This document shows, piece after piece, positions 51,520 to 59,732 of a DNA stretch of 64,000 nt (position 1 is the stretch's first letter; each line of letters begins with the position of its first letter). The notes beneath the pieces are model-generated. The model had not been told where the DNA came from. It worked only from the letters and a program-made list of their open reading frames with translations, and made no database searches. The position numbers were made by a program, and so were the translations under genes. The DNA is from Devosia crocina (lineage in GTDB: Bacteria > Pseudomonadota > Alphaproteobacteria > Rhizobiales > Devosiaceae), in assembly GCF_900116545.1 (NCBI RefSeq), contig NZ_FPCK01000001.1, forward strand, positions 1,302,001-1,366,000. Direction: 5' to 3'.

Positions 51520-51750
51520 ATGGGTGTGCGGATCGTCAGGTTCGAGGTCGATGGGCAGATCTGGGTGGAGATCCAAGGCAACGCCGTCGTGTGCCGTGAT
51601 GCCGCCGAAGCGGATGCGCTTGTCGATACGGCCGAGGCCCGGATGGCGCCTTTCGAGAACATCGATAGAGATGTCTTCGGCGAGAAAGGCGTCGAAGCGG
51701 AAATGATGCTTTTTCTTGATGCTTACCGCGCCGGCAGATTGGCGCCTTAA
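51520..51750 (+). CDS. Small hypothetical phage protein
   Basis: This protein of 76 residues from ATG 51520 (GGAGGG upstream) begins MGVRIVRFEVDGQIWVEIQG, a beta-hairpin, followed by an acidic helix (DAAEADALVDTAEARMAPFE). It lies before the capsid gene. Not recognised. Confidence 0.65.
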   Translation: MGVRIVRFEVDGQIWVEIQGNAVVCRDAAEADALVDTAEARMAPFENIDRDVFGEKGVEAEMMLFLDAYRAGRLAP

Positions 51751-51779
51751 GCGCCGCCGCCACACCGCATGCTGACCCG

Positions 51780-51808
51780 TTGCAAGCTGCCAAGAATTCG
51801 CATATGCA
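51780..51808 (+). promoter_or_regulatory. Candidate promoter of the capsid operon
   Basis: TTGCAA (51780-51785), 17 bases, TATGCA (51803-51808). A start seven bases on falls at the first base of the conserved leader copy 2, which supports the call. Confidence 0.55.
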
Positions 51809-51815
51809 TTGAGCA

Positions 51816-51852
51816 GCGCATGAACGTGCATCCCCTCATACAGGAGACGCAC
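51816..51852 (+). promoter_or_regulatory. Conserved virion-gene leader, copy 2
   Basis: GCGCATGAACGTGC (51816-51829) is followed by TCC, a loop and CAGGAG, with GTGC pairing GCAC at 51849-51852. The ribosome site of the capsid gene lies inside the structure. The inner stem is weaker than in the other two copies. Confidence 0.55.
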
Positions 51853-51856
51853 CGCC

Positions 51857-52978
51857 ATGCCGGGCCCCACGCAGATCTCATTCGGCGACCCCAAAGCGAT
51901 CCAGAAGTGGTCTGGCGCGCTATTTCTCGAAACCCAGAAGAAGTCCTACTTCGACCGAAAGTTCGTCGGCACGAGTGACAACCATGTCATTCAGCGCCTG
52001 AACGAGCTCGAGTCGGGTCCGGGCGACACGATCCAGTTCGACCTGTCGGTGCAGCTCAAGCAGAAGCCGACCTATGGCGACCAGCGCCTGCAGGGCAAGG
52101 AAGAGGGGCTCAAGTTCGCTTCGGACAAGATCGTGATCGACCAGATGCGCCACGGCGTGAGCGTCGGCGGCAAGATGACCCGCAAGCGCACCGCGCACGA
52201 CCTGCGCACCGTGGGCAAGGATCGGCTAAGTGACTACTGGGCAAAATTTGTCGACGAAATGCATTTTGTATACCTGTCGGGCAGCCGGGGTATCAACGAA
52301 GATTTCACCGAAGACCTGACCTGGACCGGCCACGCGACCAACGCGATCGAAGCGCCCGACAGCGGCCACCTCCTCTATGGTGGTGTCGCAACGTCGAAGG
52401 CCAGCCTCGCCGCCTCGGACAAGATGAGCAAGGCCGTTGTCGAACGCGCCGAGCTCAAGGCCAAGACGATGCGGTCGACCGACCCGACCAAGTCGAACAT
52501 GCTGCCGGTCCTGATCAAGGGCGAGCAGCACTATGTCTGCGTCATGAACGAGTTCCAGTCCTACGACCTGCGCCAGGAAGTGGGTGCGGGTGGCTGGCTG
52601 GACATCCAGAAGGCTGCGGCTGCTGCCGAAGGCCGCGACAACCCGATCTTCAAGGGCGGTCTGGGCATGATCAACTCGGTGGTGCTCCACGCCCACCAGA
52701 GCGGCATCCGCTTCAACGACTATGGTGCCGGCGCCAATGTCATGGCCGGCCGTGCTCTGCTGCTTGGCCGCCAGGCTGGCGTCATTGCCTACGGCTCGTC
52801 GGGTGGTCTGCGGTTCGACTGGACCGAAGAAACCAACGACCATGGCAACGAGCAGGTTGTCGCCTCCGGCGTCATCCTTGGCATCAAGAAGACCCGTTTC
52901 ACCCCTCCCGGTGGCGAACCGTCCGACTTTGGCGTCCTGTCGATCGACACGGCCGCCAAGGATCCGAACGCTCTCTAA
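51857..52978 (+). CDS. Major capsid protein, N4-gp56 family
   Basis: This protein of 373 residues begins MPGPTQISFGDPKAIQKWSG. It matches the N4-gp56 capsid family: HVIQRLNELESGPGDTIQFD, GKEEGLKFASDKIVIDQMRH, DYWAKFVDEMHFVYLSGSRG and GAGANVMAGRALLLGRQAGV. It forms the HK97-type shell. The gene follows a plausible promoter and the conserved leader. Confidence 0.93.
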   Translation: MPGPTQISFGDPKAIQKWSGALFLETQKKSYFDRKFVGTSDNHVIQRLNELESGPGDTIQFDLSVQLKQKPTYGDQRLQGKEEGLKFASDKIVIDQMRHGVSVGGKMTRKRTAHDLRTVGKDRLSDYWAKFVDEMHFVYLSGSRGINEDFTEDLTWTGHATNAIEAPDSGHLLYGGVATSKASLAASDKMSKAVVERAELKAKTMRSTDPTKSNMLPVLIKGEQHYVCVMNEFQSYDLRQEVGAGGWLDIQKAAAAAEGRDNPIFKGGLGMINSVVLHAHQSGIRFNDYGAGANVMAGRALLLGRQAGVIAYGSSGGLRFDWTEETNDHGNEQVVASGVILGIKKTRFTPPGGEPSDFGVLSIDTAAKDPNAL

Positions 52979-52992
52979 GCCGCGACGTAGCC

Positions 52993-53014
52993 GCTCGCGC
53001 CGCAAGGCGCGGGC
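52993..53014. other. Stable hairpin after the capsid gene
   Basis: GCTCGCGCC and GGCGCGGGC pair over 9 bp (one T-G wobble) around a GCAA tetraloop. With no T-run it is more likely a 3' stability or processing element of the capsid message than a terminator. Confidence 0.55.
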
Positions 53015-53044
53015 CTCACCGTACTGGTCACTTCGGAGTTTCCA

Positions 53045-53500
53045 ATGATCATTCAGAGCAGCGCCGCGAAGGGTATCGACAACATCCCGTTCCCGGCTTC
53101 CGCTGGCGAAGTCGTCGCCAAGCGCTATTCCATTGCCGTCACTGCTGCCATGCTGGTTGCGAACAACATCTTCGAGATCGCGCCGCTCCCCGCCGGCTGC
53201 GTGCCGCGCGAGTTCATCCTCGACACCGATGATCTCGATACCGGCACTGCGCTGACATTCGACGTCGGCCTGATGTCCGGCGAGTTCGGCGACCGCGACC
53301 AGGCGCGCACCTGCGACGACATCATTCTGGACGGCACCAATGTCGGCCAGGCCGGTGGCGTTGCCCGCCCAACCCTCAAGTCTGCCTACCGTATCGGCCA
53401 GTCGACGCAGAATCGCTCAATCGGCGTGAAGGTCGCGACGGCGCCAGCCGGCGCACAGGGCGGCACGATCGGGCTCACCGTGTTTTACGTGGCGGGATAA
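53045..53500 (+). CDS. Probable capsid decoration or stabilisation protein
   Basis: This protein of 151 residues lies directly after the capsid gene. It is beta-rich: FPASAGEVVAKRYSIAVTAA, FEIAPLPAGCVPREFILDTD and LDTGTALTFDVGLMSGEFG. In N4-like and related phages a gene of this size and style follows the capsid gene; the exact role is inferred from position. Confidence 0.7.
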   Translation: MIIQSSAAKGIDNIPFPASAGEVVAKRYSIAVTAAMLVANNIFEIAPLPAGCVPREFILDTDDLDTGTALTFDVGLMSGEFGDRDQARTCDDIILDGTNVGQAGGVARPTLKSAYRIGQSTQNRSIGVKVATAPAGAQGGTIGLTVFYVAG

Positions 53501-53567
53501 GCGGCACCCCGCCCACGTAGATCGGCGGCGCGCTGTACTCCTCCTCCCGCAGCAGTCGCCAACCAAG

Positions 53568-53606
53568 AGGGTGAGACGGTTAAGCCATTGGCCGTCTCAC
53601 CCTTTT
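53568..53606 (+). terminator. Strong terminator after the capsid module
   Basis: AGGGTGAGACGG (53568-53579) pairs perfectly with CCGTCTCACCCT (53592-53603), followed by TTTT. It separates the capsid module from the downstream adaptor genes. Confidence 0.85.
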
Positions 53607-53632
53607 CACTTTCAACATGAAGGCTATCCGCT

Positions 53633-54493
53633 ATGGCTCTGATTGAATGCAAACTTGGCCCGACTGAAACGAACGTTGGCGGCCAGGGCTATGTGTTTTC
53701 CTATGACGAGCTGCGGCGCGCCGTCAGCAAGGTCCATGACCTGGTGCACATCAAGTGCTTCCTCTCGGTGCAGCACTATCAAGAGGTGCCCACTGTTGCC
53801 GAGGTCCTCGCCGCGCGCGCTACTGCGCCGGCACCCGAGCTCAAGACATCGATCGAAACGCTACTCGGTTCGACGGTCCTTCCGGACGAAATCGTGTTCT
53901 CGCCAGCCCACAAGCTTACGCTGGGCTATCTCGTTTCGCACACCGTGGCGGAGTCGGGCCTCACGCCAGAAGAGTGGAACGGCTTGACGCAGGACGAGCG
54001 CGAACAGCGCCTCGACGCAACGGTGGACGCCATCCAGGCGCAGGTTGATCGCGAGATTGCGACCGAGGCGCAGAAGGCGGCTGATGCTCAGGCATTGAAG
54101 GACGCCGAGGCCGCTCGCATTGCCGAGGCTGCTGCGGCAGAGGCCGAAGCACAGCGCCTTGCTGAGGCAGAGGCAGCAGCAGCTGCCGCAGCCGAAGAAG
54201 CCGCGGCCGCCGAGCGTCTTGCCAAGTCCAAGGAAAAGGTCATCGACCCGATCGTCGACATTGCCGGTCTTGGTCCAGCAACAGCGGCCAAGCTCGCCGA
54301 GCTCGACATCACGAGCTTCTCGCAGATCGCCGCATGGGACGAACAGACCATTGCCATGCTCGACACCGATCTGGGCCTCAAGGGCGCCATCAAGCGTGGC
54401 GACTGGGTGGGCCAGGCGAAGGTGTTTCAGCAGCTCAAGGACGAGGCCGCAGCCGAGGCAGCTGCCAAAGCTGCCCAGCAGAACCAGGGGTAA
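53633..54493 (+). CDS. Virion protein with Ala/Glu coiled coil and helix-hairpin-helix
   Basis: This protein of 286 residues has an N-terminal globular part (YDELRRAVSKVHDLVHIKCF), a long Ala/Glu coiled coil (about 140-205) and a C-terminal double helix-hairpin-helix: VDIAGLGPATAAKLAELDIT followed by LDTDLGLKGAIKRGDWV. The helix-hairpin-helix usually binds DNA non-specifically, so it may touch DNA at the portal. The role is inferred. Confidence 0.7.
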   Translation: MALIECKLGPTETNVGGQGYVFSYDELRRAVSKVHDLVHIKCFLSVQHYQEVPTVAEVLAARATAPAPELKTSIETLLGSTVLPDEIVFSPAHKLTLGYLVSHTVAESGLTPEEWNGLTQDEREQRLDATVDAIQAQVDREIATEAQKAADAQALKDAEAARIAEAAAAEAEAQRLAEAEAAAAAAAEEAAAAERLAKSKEKVIDPIVDIAGLGPATAAKLAELDITSFSQIAAWDEQTIAMLDTDLGLKGAIKRGDWVGQAKVFQQLKDEAAAEAAAKAAQQNQG

Positions 54494-54499
54494 GCCGCA

Positions 54500-55207
54500 A
54501 TGGTGTCCGGCGTCGGCATTCTCAAACGGGCCGGCATCCTGCTCCAGGATGAAGATTACGTGCGCTGGACAATCCCAGAGCTCGTCGGCTGGGTAAACGA
54601 TGGCGTCAAAGCCATTGTGCTGGCGAAGCCGTCCGCATCGTCAGAAACCCGCGTGCTGACATTGGAAAAGGGCACTTTGCAGCGCGTGGCGCAGGTCGAG
54701 AATGCTGCAACCGCACTTGCCCTTCTTTCGATCAAGCGAAACATCACCAGCAGCGCTCCCGCGCGCATTGGTGGGCGGTCAGTGACCGTCGTGTCGCACT
54801 CGGTTCTTGAAGCCAGTTCTCCAGACTGGCACGACCCGGTCAGAGGTCGCTTTTCCAAGGACGTCCGGCACTACACTTACGACGAGAACGTGCCGCTGGA
54901 GTTCTATGTCTATCCCGGTAACACCGGGGAGGGGATGGTTGAAGCGGCAGTCTCGACGGTGCCGGCCGATCTCGCAGCGAGCGGCGCACCCGACAGCATC
55001 GACAGCTATGCCGCTCCCATCGGCTTGCCCGAACCTTATTCGGGGCCTGTCCTCGACTATGTTCTGCACCGGGCGTTCTCCAAGGATGCGCTGGAAGGTG
55101 CACCGGGCCGCGCGCAGATGCACTACGCGGCCTTCGCCTCTGCGATCGGCCTCAAGATCCAAGTCGAGCGGGCGTCGAGCCCGAATGCTGCTCGCGGGGG
55201 TGCATAA
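54500..55207 (+). CDS. Head-tail adaptor-like protein (DUF6682-type)
   Basis: This protein of 235 residues begins MVSGVGILKRAGILLQDEDY and has the pattern of phage adaptor proteins with WTIPELVGWVNDGVKAIVLA near the N-terminus, an inserted beta domain (YDENVPLEFYVYPGNTGEGM) and a helical end (YVLHRAFSKDALEGAPGRAQ). It is coupled to the next gene by TAATG. Confidence 0.72.
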   Translation: MVSGVGILKRAGILLQDEDYVRWTIPELVGWVNDGVKAIVLAKPSASSETRVLTLEKGTLQRVAQVENAATALALLSIKRNITSSAPARIGGRSVTVVSHSVLEASSPDWHDPVRGRFSKDVRHYTYDENVPLEFYVYPGNTGEGMVEAAVSTVPADLAASGAPDSIDSYAAPIGLPEPYSGPVLDYVLHRAFSKDALEGAPGRAQMHYAAFASAIGLKIQVERASSPNAARGGA

Positions 55208-55830
55208 TGCGTCCGCTTGAAGATCTTCTGCCCCGGGTCCTTTCGATGGCCCCCAGCTGCCCCTCTCCGATTGCGGAGGGGTATATCCTCGAGGCGGCAA
55301 TCGAGCTCGCGGGGAAGGCACTCTTCTGGCGCGAGACGGACAGCTTCGACATCTCCGCACCTGACTATGAGGTGCTGACACCATTTCCCGATGCAACGAT
55401 CGTCAAGATCGAGGACGCGCGGTTCGATGGACGCAAGCTCGAGCCGATCGACCCCCAGCGCCTCGACGATGAATTGCCGGGCTGGCAGTCTGCGGACGCG
55501 CCGGAAGGTGCGCCTCAGTTCATCACCCAGCTCAGGCCCGGCACGGTTTCCGTGGCTCCTCGAACGCGAGGCAAGCTGACGCTGCGGTGTGTTCTGGTGC
55601 CGTCGATAGATGCTCGAACCCTGCCGGACTTTATGGTGACCGACCATGGAATCGATATCGGCAAGGGCGCAATTGCCCGGGTGCTGATGCATCCCAAGGG
55701 CGAATGGGCAAATCCCCAGGTCGGCGGTCTCTACCTGGCCGAGTTCCAGTCGATCCTTGTCCGTTCGCATCGCAAGGCTCTCAAGGGCCAGCAGAACGCT
55801 CCTCTCCGCACCAAACCGAGTTTCCTCTGA
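55207..55830 (+). CDS. Tail- or head-completion-like protein
   Basis: This protein of 207 residues starts at ATG 55207 with overlap. VLSMAPSCPSPIAEGYILEA and GKALFWRETDSFDISAPDYE, then FPDATIVKIEDARFDGRKLE. The layout resembles short-tailed phage tail/adaptor proteins. No exact family. Confidence 0.65.
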   Translation: MRPLEDLLPRVLSMAPSCPSPIAEGYILEAAIELAGKALFWRETDSFDISAPDYEVLTPFPDATIVKIEDARFDGRKLEPIDPQRLDDELPGWQSADAPEGAPQFITQLRPGTVSVAPRTRGKLTLRCVLVPSIDARTLPDFMVTDHGIDIGKGAIARVLMHPKGEWANPQVGGLYLAEFQSILVRSHRKALKGQQNAPLRTKPSFL

Positions 55831-56258
55831 TGCCCGCCAGCACAAGCGCCGCCCACGACATTCTCGACCTCTATTTGCGCGGTGTTGCTCCGGCTACGCC
55901 CACACGGGTGTGGATGGCTTTGCATACCGGAGATCCCGGGGCGGACGGCACGGCCAACGAAGTCAGTGCGGCGAACTGGCCGTCTTACGCGCGGCAGGAT
56001 CCTGCGGCCGCCGCAGCGATCGCAACTGGTTTCAGCGCTGCTGCCGGCAAGGCCAGCTCAAACCTCAAGGAGATGCTGTTTCCGGAGAATGATGGCGCCG
56101 GAAATGTGACGATTACCCACGTCACCATCCGCACTCATCTGACCTCAACAACGGCTGCAACCTGCAAGCTGATCGGCACCCTGATCCAGCCAAAGACGGC
56201 GGAACCGGGGGATCAGCTCAAGTTCAAGATTGGCGAAGTGGATTGGTCGGTCGAGTGA
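55830..56258 (+). CDS. Phage tail-associated protein
   Basis: This protein of 142 residues (ATG 55830, overlapping the previous stop) includes PTRVWMALHTGDPGADGTAN and YARQDPAAAAAIATGFSAAA and ends in beta sequence. A VWxALHTGDPG...E motif is typical of small phage tail-fibre-module proteins. The next gene's ATG overlaps its stop. Confidence 0.75.
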   Translation: MPASTSAAHDILDLYLRGVAPATPTRVWMALHTGDPGADGTANEVSAANWPSYARQDPAAAAAIATGFSAAAGKASSNLKEMLFPENDGAGNVTITHVTIRTHLTSTTAATCKLIGTLIQPKTAEPGDQLKFKIGEVDWSVE

Positions 56259-56956
56259 TGCTGGACAACGGCGTTTTCAACGGCGCGTGCATCAACCGGC
56301 TTCCCATCAACGGAAGCGGGATGATGCGCGAAGGCTCGGCAGCCGGCGAGATCACCGTTGCCGGCACAGCTGCCGCTGTTCGCTTGCGCCTTGGCGCAGC
56401 TGTCGGTGGTATCGCCGCAGCCGGGACCGCCTCGGCCGTGCGGCAGCGCCTCGCCTCAGTCGCGTCGGGGCTCGCCGTGGGCGGGGCTACCATGGCGCGC
56501 GCGCTTCGCCGCGGGATCAGCGCTGCCACCCTCGAAGTCGTCGGCACGGCAAAAGCCAATCGGGTGCATGCCAGTGGAGCCGCAGGCGAGGTTGCCATAT
56601 CGGGCAGCGGGCTCGTGCGTGCATTCCGGAGCGGCGCCGCGCATGGCGTTGTTGCCGTCGCGGGCGAAGCCGTTGCTCGACGCATGAGACTGGCAAGCGC
56701 CACGTCCGTGGTCGCGATCCTGTCGGCAGTCAGCGCCCGGCGGATCGTCCATCCGAGCGCATTCGGCGCTATCGACATTATCGGCGAAGCCGTGGGGAGC
56801 TATGCCAAGCTCGAGCCGACGGAGTTCGAGCGTATTCTCGTCGTTGCGGCTGAGGATCGCGGGTTGACCGTGCGCGCCCACGACCGGGGCCTGGCTGTTT
56901 CTCCCGAAAGCCGAGGCGCTCTCGTAAGGCACGAGAACCGGAGGTTCGGCACATGA
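56258..56956 (+). CDS. Repeat-rich virion protein
   Basis: This protein of 232 residues from ATG 56258 is made mostly of about seven degenerate repeats of 24-25 residues: G-x-x-A-G-x-L/I-x-V-x-G-x-A-x-A-x-R-x-R-x2, for example GEITVAGTAAAVRLRLGAAV and GEVAISGSGLVRAFRSGAAH. The repeats should form a beta-solenoid or fibre. The C-terminal 50 residues (FERILVVAAEDRGLTVRAHD) differ. It is probably a tail or fibre part. Confidence 0.72.
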   Translation: MLDNGVFNGACINRLPINGSGMMREGSAAGEITVAGTAAAVRLRLGAAVGGIAAAGTASAVRQRLASVASGLAVGGATMARALRRGISAATLEVVGTAKANRVHASGAAGEVAISGSGLVRAFRSGAAHGVVAVAGEAVARRMRLASATSVVAILSAVSARRIVHPSAFGAIDIIGEAVGSYAKLEPTEFERILVVAAEDRGLTVRAHDRGLAVSPESRGALVRHENRRFGT

Positions 56957-57240
56957 GCTCGATGCTCGGGGTCAAGACCAAACGACCGAACGACGTCCTC
57001 GATTACGACGTCGATATACAGCAAGCGTGGCTGGAGCCCGGCGACATCGTCGATACCGCTACTGCTGTGATCTCGGGCGGCACCGCCGAGATCAACAACA
57101 CTGTGGTCAGCAATGGCGTGGTGCGGGTCTGGGTCGCCGGCGGCGCCGTCGGCGAGACCAACACCGTGACAATCACCCTGAACACGTCCCAAGGCCGCAC
57201 CAAGGAAGTGGCCTTCCAACTTCGGATCGCAATGAGGTAG
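56953..57240 (+). CDS. Small beta-sandwich phage protein
   Basis: This protein of 95 residues begins MSSMLGVKTKRPNDVLDYDV. The segment LEPGDIVDTATAVISGGTAE and GETNTVTITLNTSQGRTKEV form an Ig-like arrangement seen in phage tail genes with 'P-N-D-V-L-D-Y-D-V-D'. It is coupled by ATGA to the previous gene. Confidence 0.72.
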   Translation: MSSMLGVKTKRPNDVLDYDVDIQQAWLEPGDIVDTATAVISGGTAEINNTVVSNGVVRVWVAGGAVGETNTVTITLNTSQGRTKEVAFQLRIAMR

Positions 57241-57242
57241 CC

Positions 57243-57731
57243 ATGGCCGTACTGCTCAGAAACAATGCCACCTCTTTGCTCGCCGCAGACATTACCGCCG
57301 GCGCGACAGCCCTGACCATCAATGCCGACCAGGCAGGGCTCTTTCCCACGCCTGCCAATGGGGACTGGTTTCCTCTCACGCTGCTCGATGCGGCTGGGAA
57401 TATGGAGATCGTGCGCGCCACTGCCCGCGCGGGCGCCACGATCACTGTGGTTCGCGCCCAGGAAGGCACGACCGCAAAGAGTTTCGGGGCCGGCTCTCGT
57501 GTCGATCTGCGGATGACAAGTGCCGTATTCTCGGCAGCTGTCGCCGATGCCGTCACCGATGCCGTTGCAAGCGCTGTTGGCAGCAAGGCCGAGGTGAACC
57601 TCAGCAATGTGAGCCAGGCAGATGCCCGAACAAAGGTAGGCAGTGGAACAATGGCTTACCGCAATGTCACAATCTCAACCTCCGATCCAACAGCCGGCGC
57701 AAACGGCGATTTCTGGGCGAAAGTGATCTGA
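57243..57731 (+). CDS. Phage fibre-module protein
   Basis: This protein of 162 residues starts at ATG 57243. The N-terminal part (LRNNATSLLAADITAGATAL, then MEIVRATARAGATITVVRAQ) with the E-G-T-x-A-K-x-F-x-A-G motif is common in phage tail proteins preceding fibre tips. The end (TISTSDPTAGANGDFWAKVI) is an attachment-like tail. Confidence 0.75.
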   Translation: MAVLLRNNATSLLAADITAGATALTINADQAGLFPTPANGDWFPLTLLDAAGNMEIVRATARAGATITVVRAQEGTTAKSFGAGSRVDLRMTSAVFSAAVADAVTDAVASAVGSKAEVNLSNVSQADARTKVGSGTMAYRNVTISTSDPTAGANGDFWAKVI

Positions 57732-57733
57732 AG

Positions 57734-58600
57734 ATGCTTTCGGTGCGAGAAGCCGGGGTCTGGAAGGAAGTCGAAATGCTCTACGTTAAAGACGCTGGGG
57801 TTTGGAAAGAAGCTACTGCTCGCGGCGGACCGCGAGGCGCGATGGTCTGGACTACCCCCGGCACTTATACCTGGACCGTTCCTGAAGGCGTCACATCGAT
57901 CTGTGCTGTGTGTGTCGGCGCGGGTGGTACTGGCGAGTCCCGTGCAAATATTGGCGGCAGTCCTCAAGGCGGGGGCGGCGGCGGGCTGGCTTGGGGCAAC
58001 GATATACCTGTCACTCCTGGACAGGTACTGAATATCGTTGTTGGTGCTGCTGCGACTTCTGGACGATCTGGCAGCACCATACTCCACTTTGACTGGCTGA
58101 TCGCAACTGGTGGCAATAAAGGCGGCTCCTTCGGCCCAGCTCCTCCAACCACTGACGGCACCGGCGGCACTTCGGGGGGCACCAAACGCCAGGGCGGTGG
58201 TAGCGGCGGAACGGGAGGTCACGTCACCTCTGGTGCAGGAGGCGGGGGTGGCGCCGGAGGCTATAGTGGTGATGGCGGCAGAGGTGGTGGTTTCCTGGGC
58301 GATTTTGCGCAGGGTCAGGGTGGAGGCGGTGCGGGTGGTCAGCATACCGTCAGCAACACCGCTGGCCAGTCTCGCGGCGGCGGCGGTGTTGGCATCTATG
58401 GTGAAGGTCAAAACGGCCTGATTTCAGGCGGTGGCGGATCAGGCGGACAAAACTCACCTTTGGCCGGCGGCGGAAATTTTGGTGGCGGCAGCGGATCCCG
58501 CAACAATAGCTCCGTCATAGTGCCAGGTGCGAGCGGCGCGATCCGCATTATCTGGGGCGAAGGTCGAGCTTTTCCCAGCACTGACACAGGATCAGATTGA
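57734..58600 (+). CDS. Glycine-rich receptor-binding tail protein
   Basis: This protein of 288 residues has a 35-residue start with two copies of VWKE motifs (EAGVWKEVEMLYVKDAGVWK) and the frame W-T-x-P-G-x-Y-T-W-T-V-P-E-G-V. The middle 170 residues are very Gly-rich (GGGGGGLAWG, GGAGGYSGDGGRGGG), like the sandwich of poly-Gly helices in T2 gp38-type adhesins. It ends ASGAIRIIWGEGRAF, the usual final strand. It likely determines host range. Confidence 0.82.
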   Translation: MLSVREAGVWKEVEMLYVKDAGVWKEATARGGPRGAMVWTTPGTYTWTVPEGVTSICAVCVGAGGTGESRANIGGSPQGGGGGGLAWGNDIPVTPGQVLNIVVGAAATSGRSGSTILHFDWLIATGGNKGGSFGPAPPTTDGTGGTSGGTKRQGGGSGGTGGHVTSGAGGGGGAGGYSGDGGRGGGFLGDFAQGQGGGGAGGQHTVSNTAGQSRGGGGVGIYGEGQNGLISGGGGSGGQNSPLAGGGNFGGGSGSRNNSSVIVPGASGAIRIIWGEGRAFPSTDTGSD

Positions 58601-59346
58601 TGAACACGACCCTTTACGCTCTTGTCGAAAACGGAATTGTAACGCGCACGGGCTCTCGTCCAAAATGGAAGGATGAAAACGGCCAGCCGGTTTCTGATGC
58701 CGTGCTTCGTGCCGGCGGCTATCAGATCGACGACGAAGGGAAAGTGCTGTTTGATGCTGATGGCAATAAGCTGTTGGCGACAGATCGGCCTGGCTGGTTC
58801 CCGGTTCGGGAGCATCCTCAGTATGACGTTCACACTTCGCGCTTAGTCGTGTTTTCCGAATTGGCCCACTGGCCAGTGAATGTCGATGATGTAGGCCCGA
58901 CGGCACAAGTCATAGCTTTGAGCCCCGAGGAACAGAAGCACGCGTTGCAAGGCGCGCAATCGAGAGCTATCGAGCGCATCAAATCGGTTGGTGCTCGTCT
59001 GATGTCTGAGGGTTTCGCCTACGACTTTGGGGGCGAGGTGGGCGTTCAGCATCTTCAGCTTCGAGATGCTGACGACAAGGCGAATTGGCTCACAGCCAAG
59101 GATAAGATGCGCGATGCCATCGCAGCGGGTTACGGCGACGCTCCTGTTGCCCCAATGCGGACGGCTGAAAACAACACCCCTCTGGTCACTCCCAACCAAG
59201 GGGTGGTCATCTTATCGGCTCTTTCCAATTGGGCGGAACAGATGTTTGCCACCTCCTGGGCCAAGCAAGACGCCATCCGGTCTGCCACTGATATCTCCAC
59301 CTTCAAAGCCCTTGAGGCATCCATCGAGGAAGGCTGGCCGGTATGA
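58600..59346 (+). CDS. Fibre-assembly protein, DUF4376
   Basis: This protein of 248 residues from ATG 58600 begins MNTTLYALVENGIVTRTGSR. The second half is DUF4376-like (ALQGAQSRAIERIKSVGARL, LSNWAEQMFATSWAKQDAIR). DUF4376 proteins follow adhesins in many phages and may assist fibre assembly. Its stop overlaps the next start. Confidence 0.75.
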   Translation: MNTTLYALVENGIVTRTGSRPKWKDENGQPVSDAVLRAGGYQIDDEGKVLFDADGNKLLATDRPGWFPVREHPQYDVHTSRLVVFSELAHWPVNVDDVGPTAQVIALSPEEQKHALQGAQSRAIERIKSVGARLMSEGFAYDFGGEVGVQHLQLRDADDKANWLTAKDKMRDAIAAGYGDAPVAPMRTAENNTPLVTPNQGVVILSALSNWAEQMFATSWAKQDAIRSATDISTFKALEASIEEGWPV

Positions 59347-59717
59347 GCCTGTTCACCGGTAGCGGCGCGGTTTACCCGTTTCAGGCGGCCGATACCGGAG
59401 AATGGTCCTGGGTGCTTGCAGAGGATCTCGCCTGGGAGGTTCGCGGGCCCGAGGCGACTTTCACAATCACCGTTCCAGCGTTCTTCCAGACCGATCTCGG
59501 TTCTGTTCCGCCACTTGCGCGATGGCTGATCAATCCTGCCGACCCCCAGCTCGCTAAGGCATTCGTGCTGCATGACTATATTCTGCAAGCCTTCGGCCCA
59601 CAGAAGCAGCCCTTCGCTGCCTCCCAACTCTATGAGGCACTGCGTGCGCTCCGGGCCCAAAGGTGGAAGAGCAAGACCATCACGGCGGCAGTCGTGCTCG
59701 GTATCGACGACTGGTGA
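59343..59717 (+). CDS. DUF1353 phage protein
   Basis: This protein of 124 residues matches DUF1353: FTITVPAFFQTDLGSVPPLA then RWLINPADPQLAKAFVLHDY and SQLYEALRALRAQRWKSKTI. The conserved D-x2-S-V-P and HD pair suggest an enzymatic fold, possibly wall-related, but the reaction is unknown. Confidence 0.88.
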   Translation: MSLFTGSGAVYPFQAADTGEWSWVLAEDLAWEVRGPEATFTITVPAFFQTDLGSVPPLARWLINPADPQLAKAFVLHDYILQAFGPQKQPFAASQLYEALRALRAQRWKSKTITAAVVLGIDDW

Positions 59718-59732
59718 ATCGGAGATCCAGCC

